NCBI RefSeq assembly: GCF_009728145.1
Contig: NZ_WOCA01000001.1
Location: 372,001 to 436,000 of the forward strand
DNA length: 64,000 nucleotides
DNA from: Ornithinibacillus caprae
GTDB taxonomy: Bacteria; Bacillota; Bacilli; Bacillales; Amphibacillaceae
Direction: 5' to 3'
Shown here: piece after piece, positions 1-8,975 of the stretch
Layout: each line of letters begins with the position of its first letter
How positions within the stretch are numbered: position 1 is the first letter of the stretch
The notes under the pieces: model-generated
Database searches by the model: none
What the model was told of the DNA's origin: nothing
Seen by the model: only the letters and a program-made list of their open reading frames with translations
Translations under genes and position numbers: made by a program

Positions 1-272
1 AAGGCATCATACATGACTTGCTGGCTACAACGTAACTGGAAACGGTAGGCGTGAATGCTTAAAAACAGCAAGTGGATAAAGACGATCAGCAGCCAAGCTC
101 CTTTCAAATGGAGAAGGTTCAACGACCATCGAAAGCACGCTAATGAAGCGGAAGTGAGTAGAGTAGGAATCAAGTGATTCCGAAGCGCGAGGACATCCAA
201 ACAGGATGTAAGATATGGTCTGAACTCTAAGGTGACTTAGAGAGCTGAATTAACGATTCAGCGAAACATTTG
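1..272 (+). ncRNA. group I self-splicing intron, 3' portion
   Basis: The first 272 bases are not coding and carry group I intron core signatures: a P4-P6-like stretch (GATCAGCAGCCAAGC at 84-98), the R-type segment GTTCAACGACCA (117-128) and the S-type segment AAGATATGGTC (210-220). GACCA (124-128) pairs with TGGTC (216-220) as P7. Further hairpins follow: CTCTAAG/CTTAGAG with a GTGA tetraloop (225-242, P9-like) and GCTGAAT/ATTCAGC (244-262). The intron should end at the G of 272, because the reading frame resumes at GCA (273) exactly where class II reductases have an Ala-Gln-Met stretch. The 5' part, guide sequence and any homing endonuclease lie upstream of the window. Confidence 0.88.
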
Positions 273-2042
273 GCACAAATGATAATGTTAGTGGACTCTC
301 ATCCTGATATTATAGAATTCATTATTTCTAAAATGCAAAATCCTAGAATATTACGTTATCTAATTGAAAACACAGAGGATGAGCAAATTAAGCGTTTAGC
401 TCAAGAAAAACTAAAATTCACACCCCTTACAGAAACTGAGACAGACCTTTACCAAGGAATTCTTAACTACAAAAATATTCCTGGTCAAGGTGGTTTTACA
501 AGTGCTGCAATTCGAGAAGCAGAGGAAAAATTAAGAACAGGCGGAACGTACTCTGTTCAAAATTCTGAATTCTTAACAGGTGCAAATATTTCTGTTTGTA
601 TCACAAAAGAATTTATGGATGCTGTTGAAAACGATGGGATGTATGAACTACGTTTTCCTGATGTAGAAAATTATACAACGGAAGAGATGAAGGCATATAA
701 CGAAGAATGGCACAATGTTGGTGATGTTCGTAAGTGGGAAGAAATGGGCTATGGTGTACGTGTACATCGGAAAATAAAAGCAAAAGAGCTTTGGAATTTA
801 ATTAATGTTTGTGCAACGTATTCTGCAGAACCAGGAATCTTTTTCATTGATAATGCAAATGACATGACGAATGCAAAAGCATATGGTGATCAAGTTGTTG
901 CTACGAATCCGTGTGGCGAGCAACCTCTCGCACCATACAGTGTCTGCAACTTAGCCGCTGTTAACTTAGCAGAAATGGCTGATAAAGAGTCAAAAACCGT
1001 TAACTATGAAAAATTAAAAGAAACTGTACGAATCGGTGTTAGAATGCAGGACAATGTTATTGATGCTACACCATACTTCTTAGAAGAAAATAAAAAACAA
1101 GCACTAGGTGAAAGAAGAATTGGACTAGGTGTTATGGGTCTTCACGATTTATTGATTTATTGTGAAACAGAATATGGATCTGAAGAAGGTAATCAGTTAG
1201 TTGATAAAATATTTGAGATGATTGCTACAACAGCATATCGTGAATCTATTGAACTAGCGAAAGAAAAAGGAAGCTTTCCATTTTTAGTTGGGGATTCAGA
1301 TGAAGAAACAAACAGCTTGCGTGAAGCATTTATTAATACTGGCTATATGAAGAAAATGCCAGAAGATATTCGAGATGATATTTTAAAATATGGTATCCGT
1401 AATTCCCATTTACTAACTGTTGCACCTACTGGAAGCACTGGTACAATGGTTGGCGTATCCACAGGATTAGAACCATACTTCTCTTTCTCCTATTTCAGAA
1501 GTGGAAGACTAGGTAAATTTATTGAAGTAAAAGCGGATATTGTTCAAGAATATCTCGATAGAAATCCAAATGCTGATCCAGAGAATCTTCCAAATTGGTT
1601 CGTGACTGCGATGGAGCTAGATCCAGAAGCACATGCTGATACACAATGTGTTATCCAACGCTGGGTAGATAGCTCTATATCCAAAACAGTTAACGCACCA
1701 AAAGGTTATACCGTAAATCAAGTTGAGCAAGTATACCAAAGGCTATATAACGGTGGAGCAAAAGGCGGTACGGTTTACGTCGATGGAAGCCGTGACTCTC
1801 AAGTATTAACTCTAAAGGCAGAGGAAAATACATTTGGAGAACAAACAGAATTATTTGATGAAGAAACCGAGAAACCAAAAGTAGTATTAATGGATACAAT
1901 TCAGGAACTAGACAAAACAAACGTTACGATCGGCTCAGAAGTCGGAGATACATGTCCAGTTTGTAGAGAAGGTAGCGTTGAAGATATTGGTGGATGTAAT
2001 ACATGCACAAGCTGTGGCGCACAGCTGAAATGTGGATTGTAA
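273..2042 (+). CDS. nrdJ: class II (adenosylcobalamin-dependent) ribonucleotide reductase, downstream exon
   Basis: About 589 C-terminal residues of a vitamin-B12-dependent ribonucleotide reductase, which makes deoxynucleotides from ribonucleotides. The catalytic Asn-Cys-Glu signature is visible as NPCGEQPLAPYSVCN. The C-terminus ends in a Cys-rich tail (CPVC, then CTSCGAQLKCGL) typical of class II enzymes that re-reduce the active site. The N-terminal part, including the other redox cysteine, is encoded before the intron and outside the window. A TTG at 270 could be mistaken for a start, but the first two bases lie in the intron and there is no ribosome binding site, so I treat 273 as the exon boundary. 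A strong terminator follows the stop. Confidence 0.9.
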   Translation, partial: AQMIMLVDSHPDIIEFIISKMQNPRILRYLIENTEDEQIKRLAQEKLKFTPLTETETDLYQGILNYKNIPGQGGFTSAAIREAEEKLRTGGTYSVQNSEFLTGANISVCITKEFMDAVENDGMYELRFPDVENYTTEEMKAYNEEWHNVGDVRKWEEMGYGVRVHRKIKAKELWNLINVCATYSAEPGIFFIDNANDMTNAKAYGDQVVATNPCGEQPLAPYSVCNLAAVNLAEMADKESKTVNYEKLKETVRIGVRMQDNVIDATPYFLEENKKQALGERRIGLGVMGLHDLLIYCETEYGSEEGNQLVDKIFEMIATTAYRESIELAKEKGSFPFLVGDSDEETNSLREAFINTGYMKKMPEDIRDDILKYGIRNSHLLTVAPTGSTGTMVGVSTGLEPYFSFSYFRSGRLGKFIEVKADIVQEYLDRNPNADPENLPNWFVTAMELDPEAHADTQCVIQRWVDSSISKTVNAPKGYTVNQVEQVYQRLYNGGAKGGTVYVDGSRDSQVLTLKAEENTFGEQTELFDEETEKPKVVLMDTIQELDKTNVTIGSEVGDTCPVCREGSVEDIGGCNTCTSCGAQLKCGL

Positions 2043-2056
2043 TCTAATAATCTTAA

Positions 2057-2093
2057 GAAGAACTGATAAAAATCGATCAGTTCTTCTTTTTTT
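2057..2093 (+). terminator. rho-independent terminator after nrdJ
   Basis: An 11-bp perfect stem (GAAGAACTGAT / ATCAGTTCTTC) with an 8-base loop is followed by a run of T, 14 bases after the reductase stop codon. Confidence 0.9.
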
Positions 2094-2170
2094 GGTAAAA
2101 CGTTAACTGTTTTAACCAAGATAGGTCCAACTTAGGTATTCGTTAAGGATTTTCACACCAAGTTTATCCT

Positions 2171-2261
2171 GTATTTCCGATTCGAGTAGCGACTCTTAGG
2201 TCACACCAACACGGAACCTAACAATAATGAGGGGGAAGGAGCTATTGAAGATTCATTTTAT
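2171..2261 (+). repeat. degenerate copy of the intergenic repeat found upstream of dinB
   Basis: The non-coding stretch before mntR shares blocks, in the same order, with the tandem repeat at 45191-45515: CCGATTCG, then CTAACAAT, then a G-rich run, then ATTGAAGATTCATTTTAT (repeat: ATTGAAGATTCACTTTAT). The spacing between the first two blocks differs. I see no coding potential here. It reads as a decayed member of a dispersed element; a genome-wide search is needed to be certain. Confidence 0.5.
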
Positions 2262-2354
2262 AAGATTTAGCTTGTTTATTATATTTAATTACGGTATCCT
2301 CAAAGAGAAACAGTTTTGCCCTAGATAAATTTTTTTTGCGAAAGAGGAGATTAC

Positions 2355-2771
2355 ATGCCAACACCGAGTATGGAAGATTACATAGAACAAATATATAACT
2401 TAATTGAAACAAAGGGGTATGCTCGAGTTTCGGATATTGCAGAGGCATTAATGGTACATCCCTCATCTGTTACGAAAATGGTTCAGAAATTGGATAAAGA
2501 TGATTACTTGAATTATGAAAAATACAGAGGATTTATACTTACGGATAAAGGGAATAAAATTGGAAAGCGATTAGTGTTTCGTCATGAATTATTAGAAGAT
2601 TTCCTTGAAATAATAGGTGTAGAAAAAGAGAATATCTACAACGATGTAGAAGGAATTGAGCATCATTTAAGCTGGAATTCCATTGACAGAATTGGCGACT
2701 TGGTAAATTATTTTAAAGCGGATGAATCTAGGATTCAAAAGTTAAAACAAATACAGAAGGATTCTGACTAG
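2355..2771 (+). CDS. mntR: manganese transport regulator MntR
   Basis: DtxR-family metalloregulator of 138 residues (B. subtilis MntR has 142) that represses Mn(II) uptake genes when manganese is bound. An N-terminal winged helix (about 1-70) is followed by a dimerisation and metal-binding domain. All six manganese ligands of the B. subtilis protein are at the same numbered positions: D8, E11, H77, E99, E102, H103. There is no SH3-like C-terminal domain, as expected for MntR rather than DtxR/IdeR. The start is supported by GAGGAG about 6 bases upstream. The order mntR-yqhO-yqhP matches B. subtilis. Confidence 0.95.
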   Translation: MPTPSMEDYIEQIYNLIETKGYARVSDIAEALMVHPSSVTKMVQKLDKDDYLNYEKYRGFILTDKGNKIGKRLVFRHELLEDFLEIIGVEKENIYNDVEGIEHHLSWNSIDRIGDLVNYFKADESRIQKLKQIQKDSD

Positions 2772-2844
2772 AATAACCAATAATTGGTTCTATTTTTCCC
2801 AGTGAATGCTTACATTTATAAAAAAGCATATAAGGGGAAAATAA

Positions 2845-3735
2845 ATGAAAATAGATGCTGTTTTCTCTGGTGGTGGTGTGAAAGCATTTGCTTTCATTGG
2901 CGCATTAGAAAGTATGGAAGCAAGAAACTTGAAGTTAGAAAGAGTTGCAGGGACATCAGCGGGAGCTATATTAGCTTCTTTTCTAGCAGCCGGATACAAT
3001 GTTAAGGAGATAAAAAATACATTAGACCAGTTAGATTTAAAAACTTTTTTCGATCCCCCAGCGTTCACCAAATTTATTCCAGGTAGCAAATGGTTGTTAT
3101 TATATTTTCAAAACGGAATATATAGAGGAGACAAATTTGAAAGCTGGTTGTATCATGAATTAGCTAAAAAGAATGTATACACATTTAATGACATTCAACC
3201 TGGTTATTTAAAAGTTGTTGTCAGCGATTTAACATTAGGAAAGCTAGTAGTCATACCAGATGATTTAGAACGGGTATATGGAATTGATCCGAGTCAGTTT
3301 CTTGTTTCTAAAGCAGTACGGATGAGCGCTGGATTTCCTTATTTTTTTATGCCTAAAAAGATTATTGGAAAAACAAAACAGAAGAGTATTATTGTTGACG
3401 GCGGTTTATTAAGTAACTTTCCATTATGGGTATTTGACCAAGAGCGTAATAAAAGAAAAAGACCAATTTTAGGAGTTAAGCTAAGTGATTCAACAGAAAT
3501 GATCCAACCTAGACAAATACATAATGCACTTGATATGCTACATGCGCTTTTTTCAACCATGAAGCAAGCACATGACGCTAGGTATGTATCTAAATCAGAG
3601 GAAGCAAATATTGTATTTATTCCAGTAAAGAAAATTGAAACAACTGATTTCAATATAAGTAGTGAAATGAAAAAGAAACTAATCGATGAAGGTAGGAAAA
3701 GAACTAGTGGATTTTTAAAGAACTGGTCAACCTAA
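2845..3735 (+). CDS. yqhO: patatin-like phospholipase family protein YqhO
   Basis: A 296-residue patatin-domain protein, predicted serine lipid acyl hydrolase. Visible motifs are the Gly-rich oxyanion loop (SGGGVKA, about 8-14), the nucleophile elbow GTSAG with Ser38, and the catalytic Asp185 in VDGG. No signal peptide is seen, so it is probably cytoplasmic or membrane-peripheral. The substrate cannot be inferred. It follows mntR in the same direction, as in B. subtilis, but co-regulation by manganese is not shown by the sequence. A ribosome binding site (AAGGGG) lies 7-8 bases before the ATG. Confidence 0.9.
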   Translation: MKIDAVFSGGGVKAFAFIGALESMEARNLKLERVAGTSAGAILASFLAAGYNVKEIKNTLDQLDLKTFFDPPAFTKFIPGSKWLLLYFQNGIYRGDKFESWLYHELAKKNVYTFNDIQPGYLKVVVSDLTLGKLVVIPDDLERVYGIDPSQFLVSKAVRMSAGFPYFFMPKKIIGKTKQKSIIVDGGLLSNFPLWVFDQERNKRKRPILGVKLSDSTEMIQPRQIHNALDMLHALFSTMKQAHDARYVSKSEEANIVFIPVKKIETTDFNISSEMKKKLIDEGRKRTSGFLKNWST

Positions 3736-3768
3736 AAAAGCGAACTTCAATTAGAAGCTCGCTTTTTT
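3734..3768. terminator. bidirectional terminator between yqhO and yqhP
   Basis: Stem AAAAAAGCGAACTTC / GAAGCTCGCTTTTTT with one mismatch and T runs on both strands. It starts at the yqhO stop codon and covers the last codon or two of the convergent yqhP, so both genes share it. Confidence 0.85.
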
Positions 3769-4118
3769 CGTTTTGATTTATTTCCATCAATAACCCGTAA
3801 ATGATTCGGGCGTTTTTTAATTTTTTTCTTTATTGGAACCTGTTGTGATCTATGTTGTGATGGCTTCATATTCATAGATGTGTTTTGTTTATATTTTGTT
3901 TTTGATTGTCTAACTGCCTGCTTATATTTTTTCATATCTGTAGATGGAGCACGTTTTTTAAGAAAAAGAAAATAAACTACAGCAAAAATCGCAGCACCAA
4001 AACCTACCATAATCAATATATTTAATAGAAAATCAACAGTATTTGTAAAGAGTTGCGAAATTAGGCCGATTGCTGCTAGACCAATAATTATATAAATAAA
4101 CGTAGACAATTTATTCAT
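3747..4118 (-). CDS. yqhP: small membrane protein YqhP (SA1360 family)
   Basis: A 123-residue protein with two hydrophobic membrane segments in the first approximately 55 residues (IYIIIGLAAIGLI and LLNILIMVGFGAAIFAVVYFL) and a long, strongly basic Lys/Arg-rich cytoplasmic tail. It matches the SA1360/YqhP family of unknown function and its usual place after yqhO. A longer reading frame exists (to 4226), but the ATG at 4118 has a good ribosome binding site (AAAGGAG) and gives the family's normal N-terminus. It overlaps the shared terminator at its 3' end. Confidence 0.8.
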   Translation of the reverse strand: MNKLSTFIYIIIGLAAIGLISQLFTNTVDFLLNILIMVGFGAAIFAVVYFLFLKKRAPSTDMKKYKQAVRQSKTKYKQNTSMNMKPSQHRSQQVPIKKKIKKRPNHLRVIDGNKSKRKKRASN

Positions 4119-4408
4119 TTTTACGGGTCTCCTTTCTAAGGTAAACATGTTATGTATAAGAAAAACTAAACGTATTAGACCATTTAAAGAGGTTAACACG
4201 TAATTTTTTTGGTTGATCTCTATCACGTATAGTCTTACCTATTTTATCCATATTATTCAAAGTGATCGAAATTCCCTTGTATTTATCATTTTACTAAAAA
4301 TATTGCTTGATAACTAGTCTATGAAAAGAGTATTTTTCAAACAGTTCGATAAAAATCCATGAGTTGTTTTATATCTATTGGTCATACTATAGTATGGAGG
4401 TTGATATA

Positions 4409-4930
4409 ATGAGTGATAACAGAAGACTGGAACAAAATAAACCAGAACAATCAACTACACTACTTGGGCGAACATTGATTACAGGATTTGTAGGTGGCCT
4501 TCTATGGGGACTATTTGGTGTGATTAATTATTACTTTAGCTTTACTGAGGTATCACCAAGATCATTTTTATTGCGCTCATGGTTAAGAGCAGAATGGACA
4601 GATACCTGGTTAGGTGATGTTGTATCAATCTTATTATTGGGATTAATATCTATAGGTGTAGCATTAGTTTATTATATGTTATTTAGAAAGATCAATTCCA
4701 TTTGGGTTGGAGCAGTTTATGGTTTAGTGCTTTGGGCAATCGTATTTTATGTATTTCAACCGATTTTTCCCAACATACCAAGATTAGTTGATTTAAATGT
4801 AAATACAATCGTCTCATGTATTTGTTTATATATATTGTACGGAACATTCATAGGGTATTCTATTTCTTATGACTATCGTGATACAGTAATGAAGAAACAT
4901 ACAAATACAGATAAAGAGGCCTCTAAGTAA
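4409..4930 (+). CDS. yqhR: conserved membrane protein YqhR
   Basis: A 173-residue integral membrane protein with about four hydrophobic helices (around 25-48, 75-98, 105-130 and 135-160), starting after a polar N-terminus (MSDNRRLEQNK). It resembles YqhR, a Bacillaceae protein of unknown function that lies before aroQ. The ATG at 4409 is preferred over an upstream in-frame ATG at 4364 because TATGGAGG precedes it at the right spacing. It is transcribed away from yqhP. No function can be assigned. Confidence 0.8.
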   Translation: MSDNRRLEQNKPEQSTTLLGRTLITGFVGGLLWGLFGVINYYFSFTEVSPRSFLLRSWLRAEWTDTWLGDVVSILLLGLISIGVALVYYMLFRKINSIWVGAVYGLVLWAIVFYVFQPIFPNIPRLVDLNVNTIVSCICLYILYGTFIGYSISYDYRDTVMKKHTNTDKEASK

Positions 4931-5020
4931 CACATTTTCAGGCGAAAAGGTTATCCAAATGAATCTGTTTATGATAAACTAATTACGTCCAACTATAAAT
5001 CATAAAGGGATGAATGGTAC

Positions 5021-5452
5021 TTGAAGCGGCTCTTATTATTAAATGGACCTAATATAAACATATTAGGAAAACGTGAAAATGAAGTGTATGGGGATTTTAC
5101 ACTATCGGATATTGAAACAGAAATACGTGAGCTAGTTGAAAAATTTGGGTATCAGTTAGACAGTAAACAATCAAATCATGAAGGTGAATTAGTTGATATT
5201 CTTCAAGGTGTAGATGGAACGTACGAAGGGGTTATTTTTAATCCCGCAGCATATACCCATACTAGCATTGCGTTACACGATGTTATTAAAGCAATATCAA
5301 CACCAGTAGTAGAAGTACATATTTCAAATATCCATAGTCGTGAATCTTTTCGCCATCAATCACTTCTGGCTTCGGTCTGTTATGGACAGATTGTTGGATT
5401 TGGAAAACAAAGTTACCGTTTAGCGGCATTAGCACTATTGCCTGAACAGTAA
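5021..5452 (+). CDS. aroQ: type II 3-dehydroquinate dehydratase
   Basis: A 143-residue type II dehydroquinase, converting 3-dehydroquinate to 3-dehydroshikimate in the shikimate pathway. Family hallmarks are the N-terminal LLLNGPNINILGKRE, the mobile-loop region, NPAAYTHTSIALHD (catalytic His and substrate contacts) and EVHISNIHSRESFR. Translation starts at a TTG (5021) preceded by AAAGGGA about 10 bases upstream; no in-frame ATG gives the conserved N-terminus. The stop overlaps the longest reading frame of the downstream peptidase, so the two are probably cotranscribed. Confidence 0.93.
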   Translation: MKRLLLLNGPNINILGKRENEVYGDFTLSDIETEIRELVEKFGYQLDSKQSNHEGELVDILQGVDGTYEGVIFNPAAYTHTSIALHDVIKAISTPVVEVHISNIHSRESFRHQSLLASVCYGQIVGFGKQSYRLAALALLPEQ

Positions 5453-5511
5453 TGGAGTACTTGGTATTCGCAATAGAGAATTGGAATAGAAACAGGGAAA
5501 GGGATGAAAAG

Positions 5512-6573
5512 ATGGAGAAACTAACTAAATTGAGAACTGCTTTACAAGAGAATGATTTAGATGCTCTATTAATCGCAAGTCCTATTAATAGAAGGTATGT
5601 AACAGGTTTTACGGGGACAGCAGGGGTTGCCATTGTAAGCAAAGACGATGCTCGTTTTATAACTGATTTTCGATATACTGGTCAAGCTACTGAACAAGCA
5701 AAAGATTTTACCGTAATCGAACATAAACAATTGATCGAGTTAGAAATTGCGGATCAGTTAAAGCAGTTAAATGTTAAGCGCTTAGGATTCGAAAAAAGCC
5801 ATATGACATATGCGACTTATGAAAATTATAAGAAAGTAATTGATGCAGAATTAGTTCCAACGAGTGAGATAGTTGAAAATATTAGGTTAATCAAAACCGA
5901 AGATGAGTTATCCATCATGAAAAAAGCTGCTCAAATTGCGGATCAGGCATTTGAACATATCCAAGGGTTTATCAAGCCGGGAGTTAAAGAGATTGATGTA
6001 TCGAATGAACTTGAATTTTTCATGAGAAAACAAGGTGCTACATCTTCAAGCTTCGATATTATCGTTGCTTCTGGTTTTCGCTCAGCTATGCCTCATGGTG
6101 TTGCATCCACAAAGGAAATTCAATCTGGTGAGCTAGTTACATTAGATTATGGGGCATTATATCAAGGATATTGTTCAGATATCACCCGTACATTTGCTGT
6201 CGGAGAAATTAGTGATGAATTAAGAAACATTTATAATACAGTGCTTGAAGCACAATTGCGTGGAGTGGACGGTATTAAACCGGGAATGTCTGGTAAAGAA
6301 GCGGATGCTTTAACTAGAGATTATATTACGGAAAAAGGATATGGAGAATACTTTGGACATTCCACTGGACATGGATTAGGAATGGAAGTGCATGAAGGTC
6401 CAGGATTATCATACCGTAACGAAGGAAAACTAGAGCAAGGTATGGTAGTTACGGTAGAACCAGGTATCTATGTACCAAATGTTGGCGGTTGTAGAATTGA
6501 AGATGATATTGTAATTACAGAAAACGGTAATGAACGATTAACTACTTCACCAAAAGAATTAATTCAATTATAG
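5512..6573 (+). CDS. yqhT: Xaa-Pro aminopeptidase family protein (YqhT)
   Basis: A 353-residue M24-family metallopeptidase, the same length as B. subtilis YqhT, expected to remove N-terminal residues before proline. A creatinase-like N-terminal domain (about 1-130) is followed by the pita-bread catalytic domain with the five metal ligands visible: Asp in LDYGA, Asp in CSDITRT, His in HSTGHGLG, Glu in VEPGIY and Glu in RIEDD. I chose the ATG at 5512 (MEKLTKLR), which has AAAGGGATG upstream, over the longer frame from 5452. It lies between aroQ and efp as in other Bacilli. Confidence 0.9.
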   Translation: MEKLTKLRTALQENDLDALLIASPINRRYVTGFTGTAGVAIVSKDDARFITDFRYTGQATEQAKDFTVIEHKQLIELEIADQLKQLNVKRLGFEKSHMTYATYENYKKVIDAELVPTSEIVENIRLIKTEDELSIMKKAAQIADQAFEHIQGFIKPGVKEIDVSNELEFFMRKQGATSSSFDIIVASGFRSAMPHGVASTKEIQSGELVTLDYGALYQGYCSDITRTFAVGEISDELRNIYNTVLEAQLRGVDGIKPGMSGKEADALTRDYITEKGYGEYFGHSTGHGLGMEVHEGPGLSYRNEGKLEQGMVVTVEPGIYVPNVGGCRIEDDIVITENGNERLTTSPKELIQL

Positions 6574-6611
6574 TATTAGTGTGACGGTTTTTGTTAGAAG
6601 GAGGAAAATGA

Positions 6612-7172
6612 ATGATTTCAGTTAACGATTTTAAAACAGGATTAACAATTGAAGTGGATAATGATGTTTGGCAGGTAATGGACTTTCAACACGTAAAGCC
6701 AGGAAAAGGTGCAGCGTTTGTTCGTTCCAAACTGCGTAATTTACGTAATGGAAATATTTCAGAGAAAACGTTTCGTGGTGGTGAAAAAGTAAGTAAAGCT
6801 CATGTTGAACACAAAAAAATGCAATATCTTTATGCTTCAGGGGATTCACATGCATTTATGGACACGAGCTCGTACGAACAAATTGAATTACAATCTAATC
6901 AAATTGAACATGAATTAAAATATATTAAAGAAAATATGGAAGTTTCTATTATGACCTATGAAGGTGAAATTCTTGGCGTAGAGTTACCTAATAATGTTGA
7001 ACTAGAGGTAGTTGAAACTGAACCAGGAATTAAAGGTGATACAGCTAGTGGAGGTACAAAGCCTGCCACTCTTGAAACTGGTCTTACGATCCAGGTACCA
7101 TTCTTTATTAACCAGGGTGATGTATTAGTTGTTAGCACTACAGATGGAAAATACGTATCAAGAGCTAACTAA
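6612..7172 (+). CDS. efp: translation elongation factor P
   Basis: A 186-residue EF-P that rescues ribosomes stalled at polyproline stretches. Three beta-barrel domains are expected; the tip loop carries Lys32 in the context [10 protein letters not shown], the residue modified with 5-aminopentanol in B. subtilis. A strong ribosome binding site (AGGAGG) precedes the ATG. It follows the Xaa-Pro peptidase by 38 bases, and a terminator follows it. In Bacillus efp is needed for swarming motility; that role is not visible in the sequence. Confidence 0.96.
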   Translation: MISVNDFKTGLTIEVDNDVWQVMDFQHVKPGKGAAFVRSKLRNLRNGNISEKTFRGGEKVSKAHVEHKKMQYLYASGDSHAFMDTSSYEQIELQSNQIEHELKYIKENMEVSIMTYEGEILGVELPNNVELEVVETEPGIKGDTASGGTKPATLETGLTIQVPFFINQGDVLVVSTTDGKYVSRAN

Positions 7173-7191
7173 ATAATTATATATATAATTC

Positions 7192-7221
7192 AAAAAGCAG
7201 TCCTAACTAGGGCTGCTTTTT
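7192..7221 (+). terminator. terminator after efp
   Basis: Hairpin AAAAAGCAGTCCT / AGGGCTGCTTTTT with one G-U pair, ending in a T run, 20 bases after the efp stop. Confidence 0.85.
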
Positions 7222-7242
7222 ATATTCTATCTTTTTTCTATG

Positions 7243-7270
7243 TCATAAATTTAACTCCTAAACATACATT
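7243..7270 (+). promoter_or_regulatory. sigma-E-type promoter of the spoIIIA operon
   Basis: CATACATT (7263-7270) is an exact match to the sigma-E -10 consensus. An upstream TCATAAA (7243-7249), 13 bases away, fits the less conserved -35 element. The position, 38 bases before spoIIIAA, fits mother-cell expression as known in B. subtilis. Confidence 0.65.
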
Positions 7271-7308
7271 TTACTATAAAGGAACAACAAAAAAGTGAGG
7301 ACTGTTAT

Positions 7309-8235
7309 ATGCAGGAGATCTTACGCTTATTTCCCAATGAAATACAGTATGGAATACAAACAAAGCTCGAAAACAGGTGGGACAAGCTACAAGAAATTCG
7401 CTTACGTCTAAATCAACCAATTGAATTCATCTTTGATGATGGTGTTGAATGGCTTCATACGTTTAAGCCTAGTAGAAAAGATGGCATGTACATGGTGAAT
7501 CAATTAAGTGAGTTTTCGTTATATCGCTTAGAGGACGAGCTTCGAGAGGGATATATCACTATAGAAGGTGGTCACCGGGTAGGATTATCTGGGAAGGTAA
7601 ATACATTAGGTGGATCCGTTAAAGCAATTCAGCATATTTCGTTTCTAAATATTCGTATTGCAAAACAAAAAATAGGGGTAGCCAAGTCTATTATTCCATA
7701 CCTATATGAGAGAAAATATTTAAGCACGTTGTTTGTTGGGGCACCTCAATCAGGTAAAACTACCTTAATTCGTGACATTACAAGAATAATAGCATCAGGG
7801 TGGAAAAACGTTTCTCCAAGAAAAGTTGGAGTAATTGATGAGAGGTCAGAAATAGCTGCCTCCATTAAGGGAATCCCGCAGCATGATGTAGGTATTCGTA
7901 CAGATGTGATGGACGCATGTCCAAAAGCAGAAGGGATGATGATGATGGTCCGTTCCATGTCCCCAGAAATTCTAGTCGTAGATGAAATTGGTAGTGAAAA
8001 AGATGTAGAAGCATTACTTGAAGCCATTAATGCAGGTGTAGTTGTTATTTGCACAATTCATGGACAATCATTAGATGAACTTAAAAAGCGACCGTCTATA
8101 CAACCTCTACTACAGCACAGAGTATTTAAGCGAATTATCCTACTAGATAACAATAGGAATCCTGGGATGGTTCATAAAGTATATAACGAGAAAGAAGAAA
8201 ATATTTTACTGAAAACTGGGGTGCTAACCAGATGA
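7309..8235 (+). CDS. spoIIIAA: stage III sporulation protein AA, ATPase
   Basis: A 308-residue secretion-type ATPase proposed to energise assembly or transport of the SpoIIIA-SpoIIQ channel between mother cell and forespore. Walker A is at 144-151 (GAPQSGKT) and Walker B at about 222-226 (ILVVDE). The protein has no membrane segment and is cytoplasmic on the mother-cell side. It is the first gene of an eight-gene operon; its stop overlaps spoIIIAB by 4 bases. A GTGAGGA ribosome binding site precedes the ATG. Confidence 0.96.
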   Translation: MQEILRLFPNEIQYGIQTKLENRWDKLQEIRLRLNQPIEFIFDDGVEWLHTFKPSRKDGMYMVNQLSEFSLYRLEDELREGYITIEGGHRVGLSGKVNTLGGSVKAIQHISFLNIRIAKQKIGVAKSIIPYLYERKYLSTLFVGAPQSGKTTLIRDITRIIASGWKNVSPRKVGVIDERSEIAASIKGIPQHDVGIRTDVMDACPKAEGMMMMVRSMSPEILVVDEIGSEKDVEALLEAINAGVVVICTIHGQSLDELKKRPSIQPLLQHRVFKRIILLDNNRNPGMVHKVYNEKEENILLKTGVLTR

Positions 8236-8744
8236 AATGGATTGGTGCTCTTCTATTTATTGGAATTACAACGTGGTTTGGCTTTGAATGGAGTCAAAAT
8301 CTAACCAAACGTCCAAAACAGATAAGGCAAATTAAAAATGCGCTTCAAATATTAGAAGCTGAAATTTTATATAGTCAGCTCCCGTTACAGGATGCATTTG
8401 CAACGATAGCAAAACAAATTCCCGAGCCAAGTAAGTCTTTTTTTTCCTACTTAGCAGCTTCTTTGGAAAAAAGAGAAATTGATTTGTTTGCAACATGGGA
8501 AAATGCTGTCAAAAATCTAATGGAAACATCATCCTTATCTTCAAATGAAAAGGAAATATTAAATCAATTTGGAAGAACACTTGGCCAACATGACTTTTCG
8601 CAACAGCAAAAACATATTCAATTAACAATTAGTCATTTGGAACGAGAGCTAGAGGATGCAATAGATGATCAAAATAGATATGGGAAAATGGCTAAGAGTT
8701 TAGGATTTCTGTGTGGTTTATTTATTGTATTATTGCTTATCTAA
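8232..8744 (+). CDS. spoIIIAB: stage III sporulation protein AB
   Basis: A 170-residue protein with an N-terminal membrane anchor (about 4-20) and a hydrophobic C-terminus (FLCGLFIVLLLI), bracketing a helical cytoplasmic domain related to GspF-type secretion proteins. It is part of the sporulation channel complex and thought to bridge the ATPase SpoIIIAA to the membrane. Its ATG overlaps the spoIIIAA stop, implying translational coupling. Confidence 0.94.
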   Translation: MKWIGALLFIGITTWFGFEWSQNLTKRPKQIRQIKNALQILEAEILYSQLPLQDAFATIAKQIPEPSKSFFSYLAASLEKREIDLFATWENAVKNLMETSSLSSNEKEILNQFGRTLGQHDFSQQQKHIQLTISHLERELEDAIDDQNRYGKMAKSLGFLCGLFIVLLLI

Positions 8745-8762
8745 AAGGGAAGGGGCATTTTT

Positions 8763-8969
8763 ATGCAGATGGATGCATCCATTTTATTTCAAATAGCAGG
8801 AATAGGCATAATTGTTGCACTGATTCACACCATTTTAAAACAAATGGGTAAAGAGGAAATTGCGCAATTTGCAACATTAGTAGGTTTTATTATTGTGCTA
8901 GTAATTGTAATAAATGGACTCTCTGACTTATTTCAGCAGATCAGATCCGTATTTTTATTCCAAGGGTAG
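8763..8969 (+). CDS. spoIIIAC: stage III sporulation protein AC
   Basis: A 68-residue protein with two transmembrane helices (about 5-23 and 37-58), the normal size for this short channel-complex subunit. A GGGAAGGGGC ribosome binding site precedes it. It lies 18 bases after spoIIIAB and 6 bases before spoIIIAD, with which it shares sequence character (both small, SpoIIIAC/AD family). Confidence 0.94.
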   Translation: MQMDASILFQIAGIGIIVALIHTILKQMGKEEIAQFATLVGFIIVLVIVINGLSDLFQQIRSVFLFQG

Positions 8970-8975
8970 TGCTAT

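Noticed and set aside
270-272. TTG as the start codon of a 590-residue reductase protein
   Set aside because: No ribosome binding site, sequence before it folds as a group I intron, and the protein would lack the reductase N-terminus; the codon is largely intron sequence.
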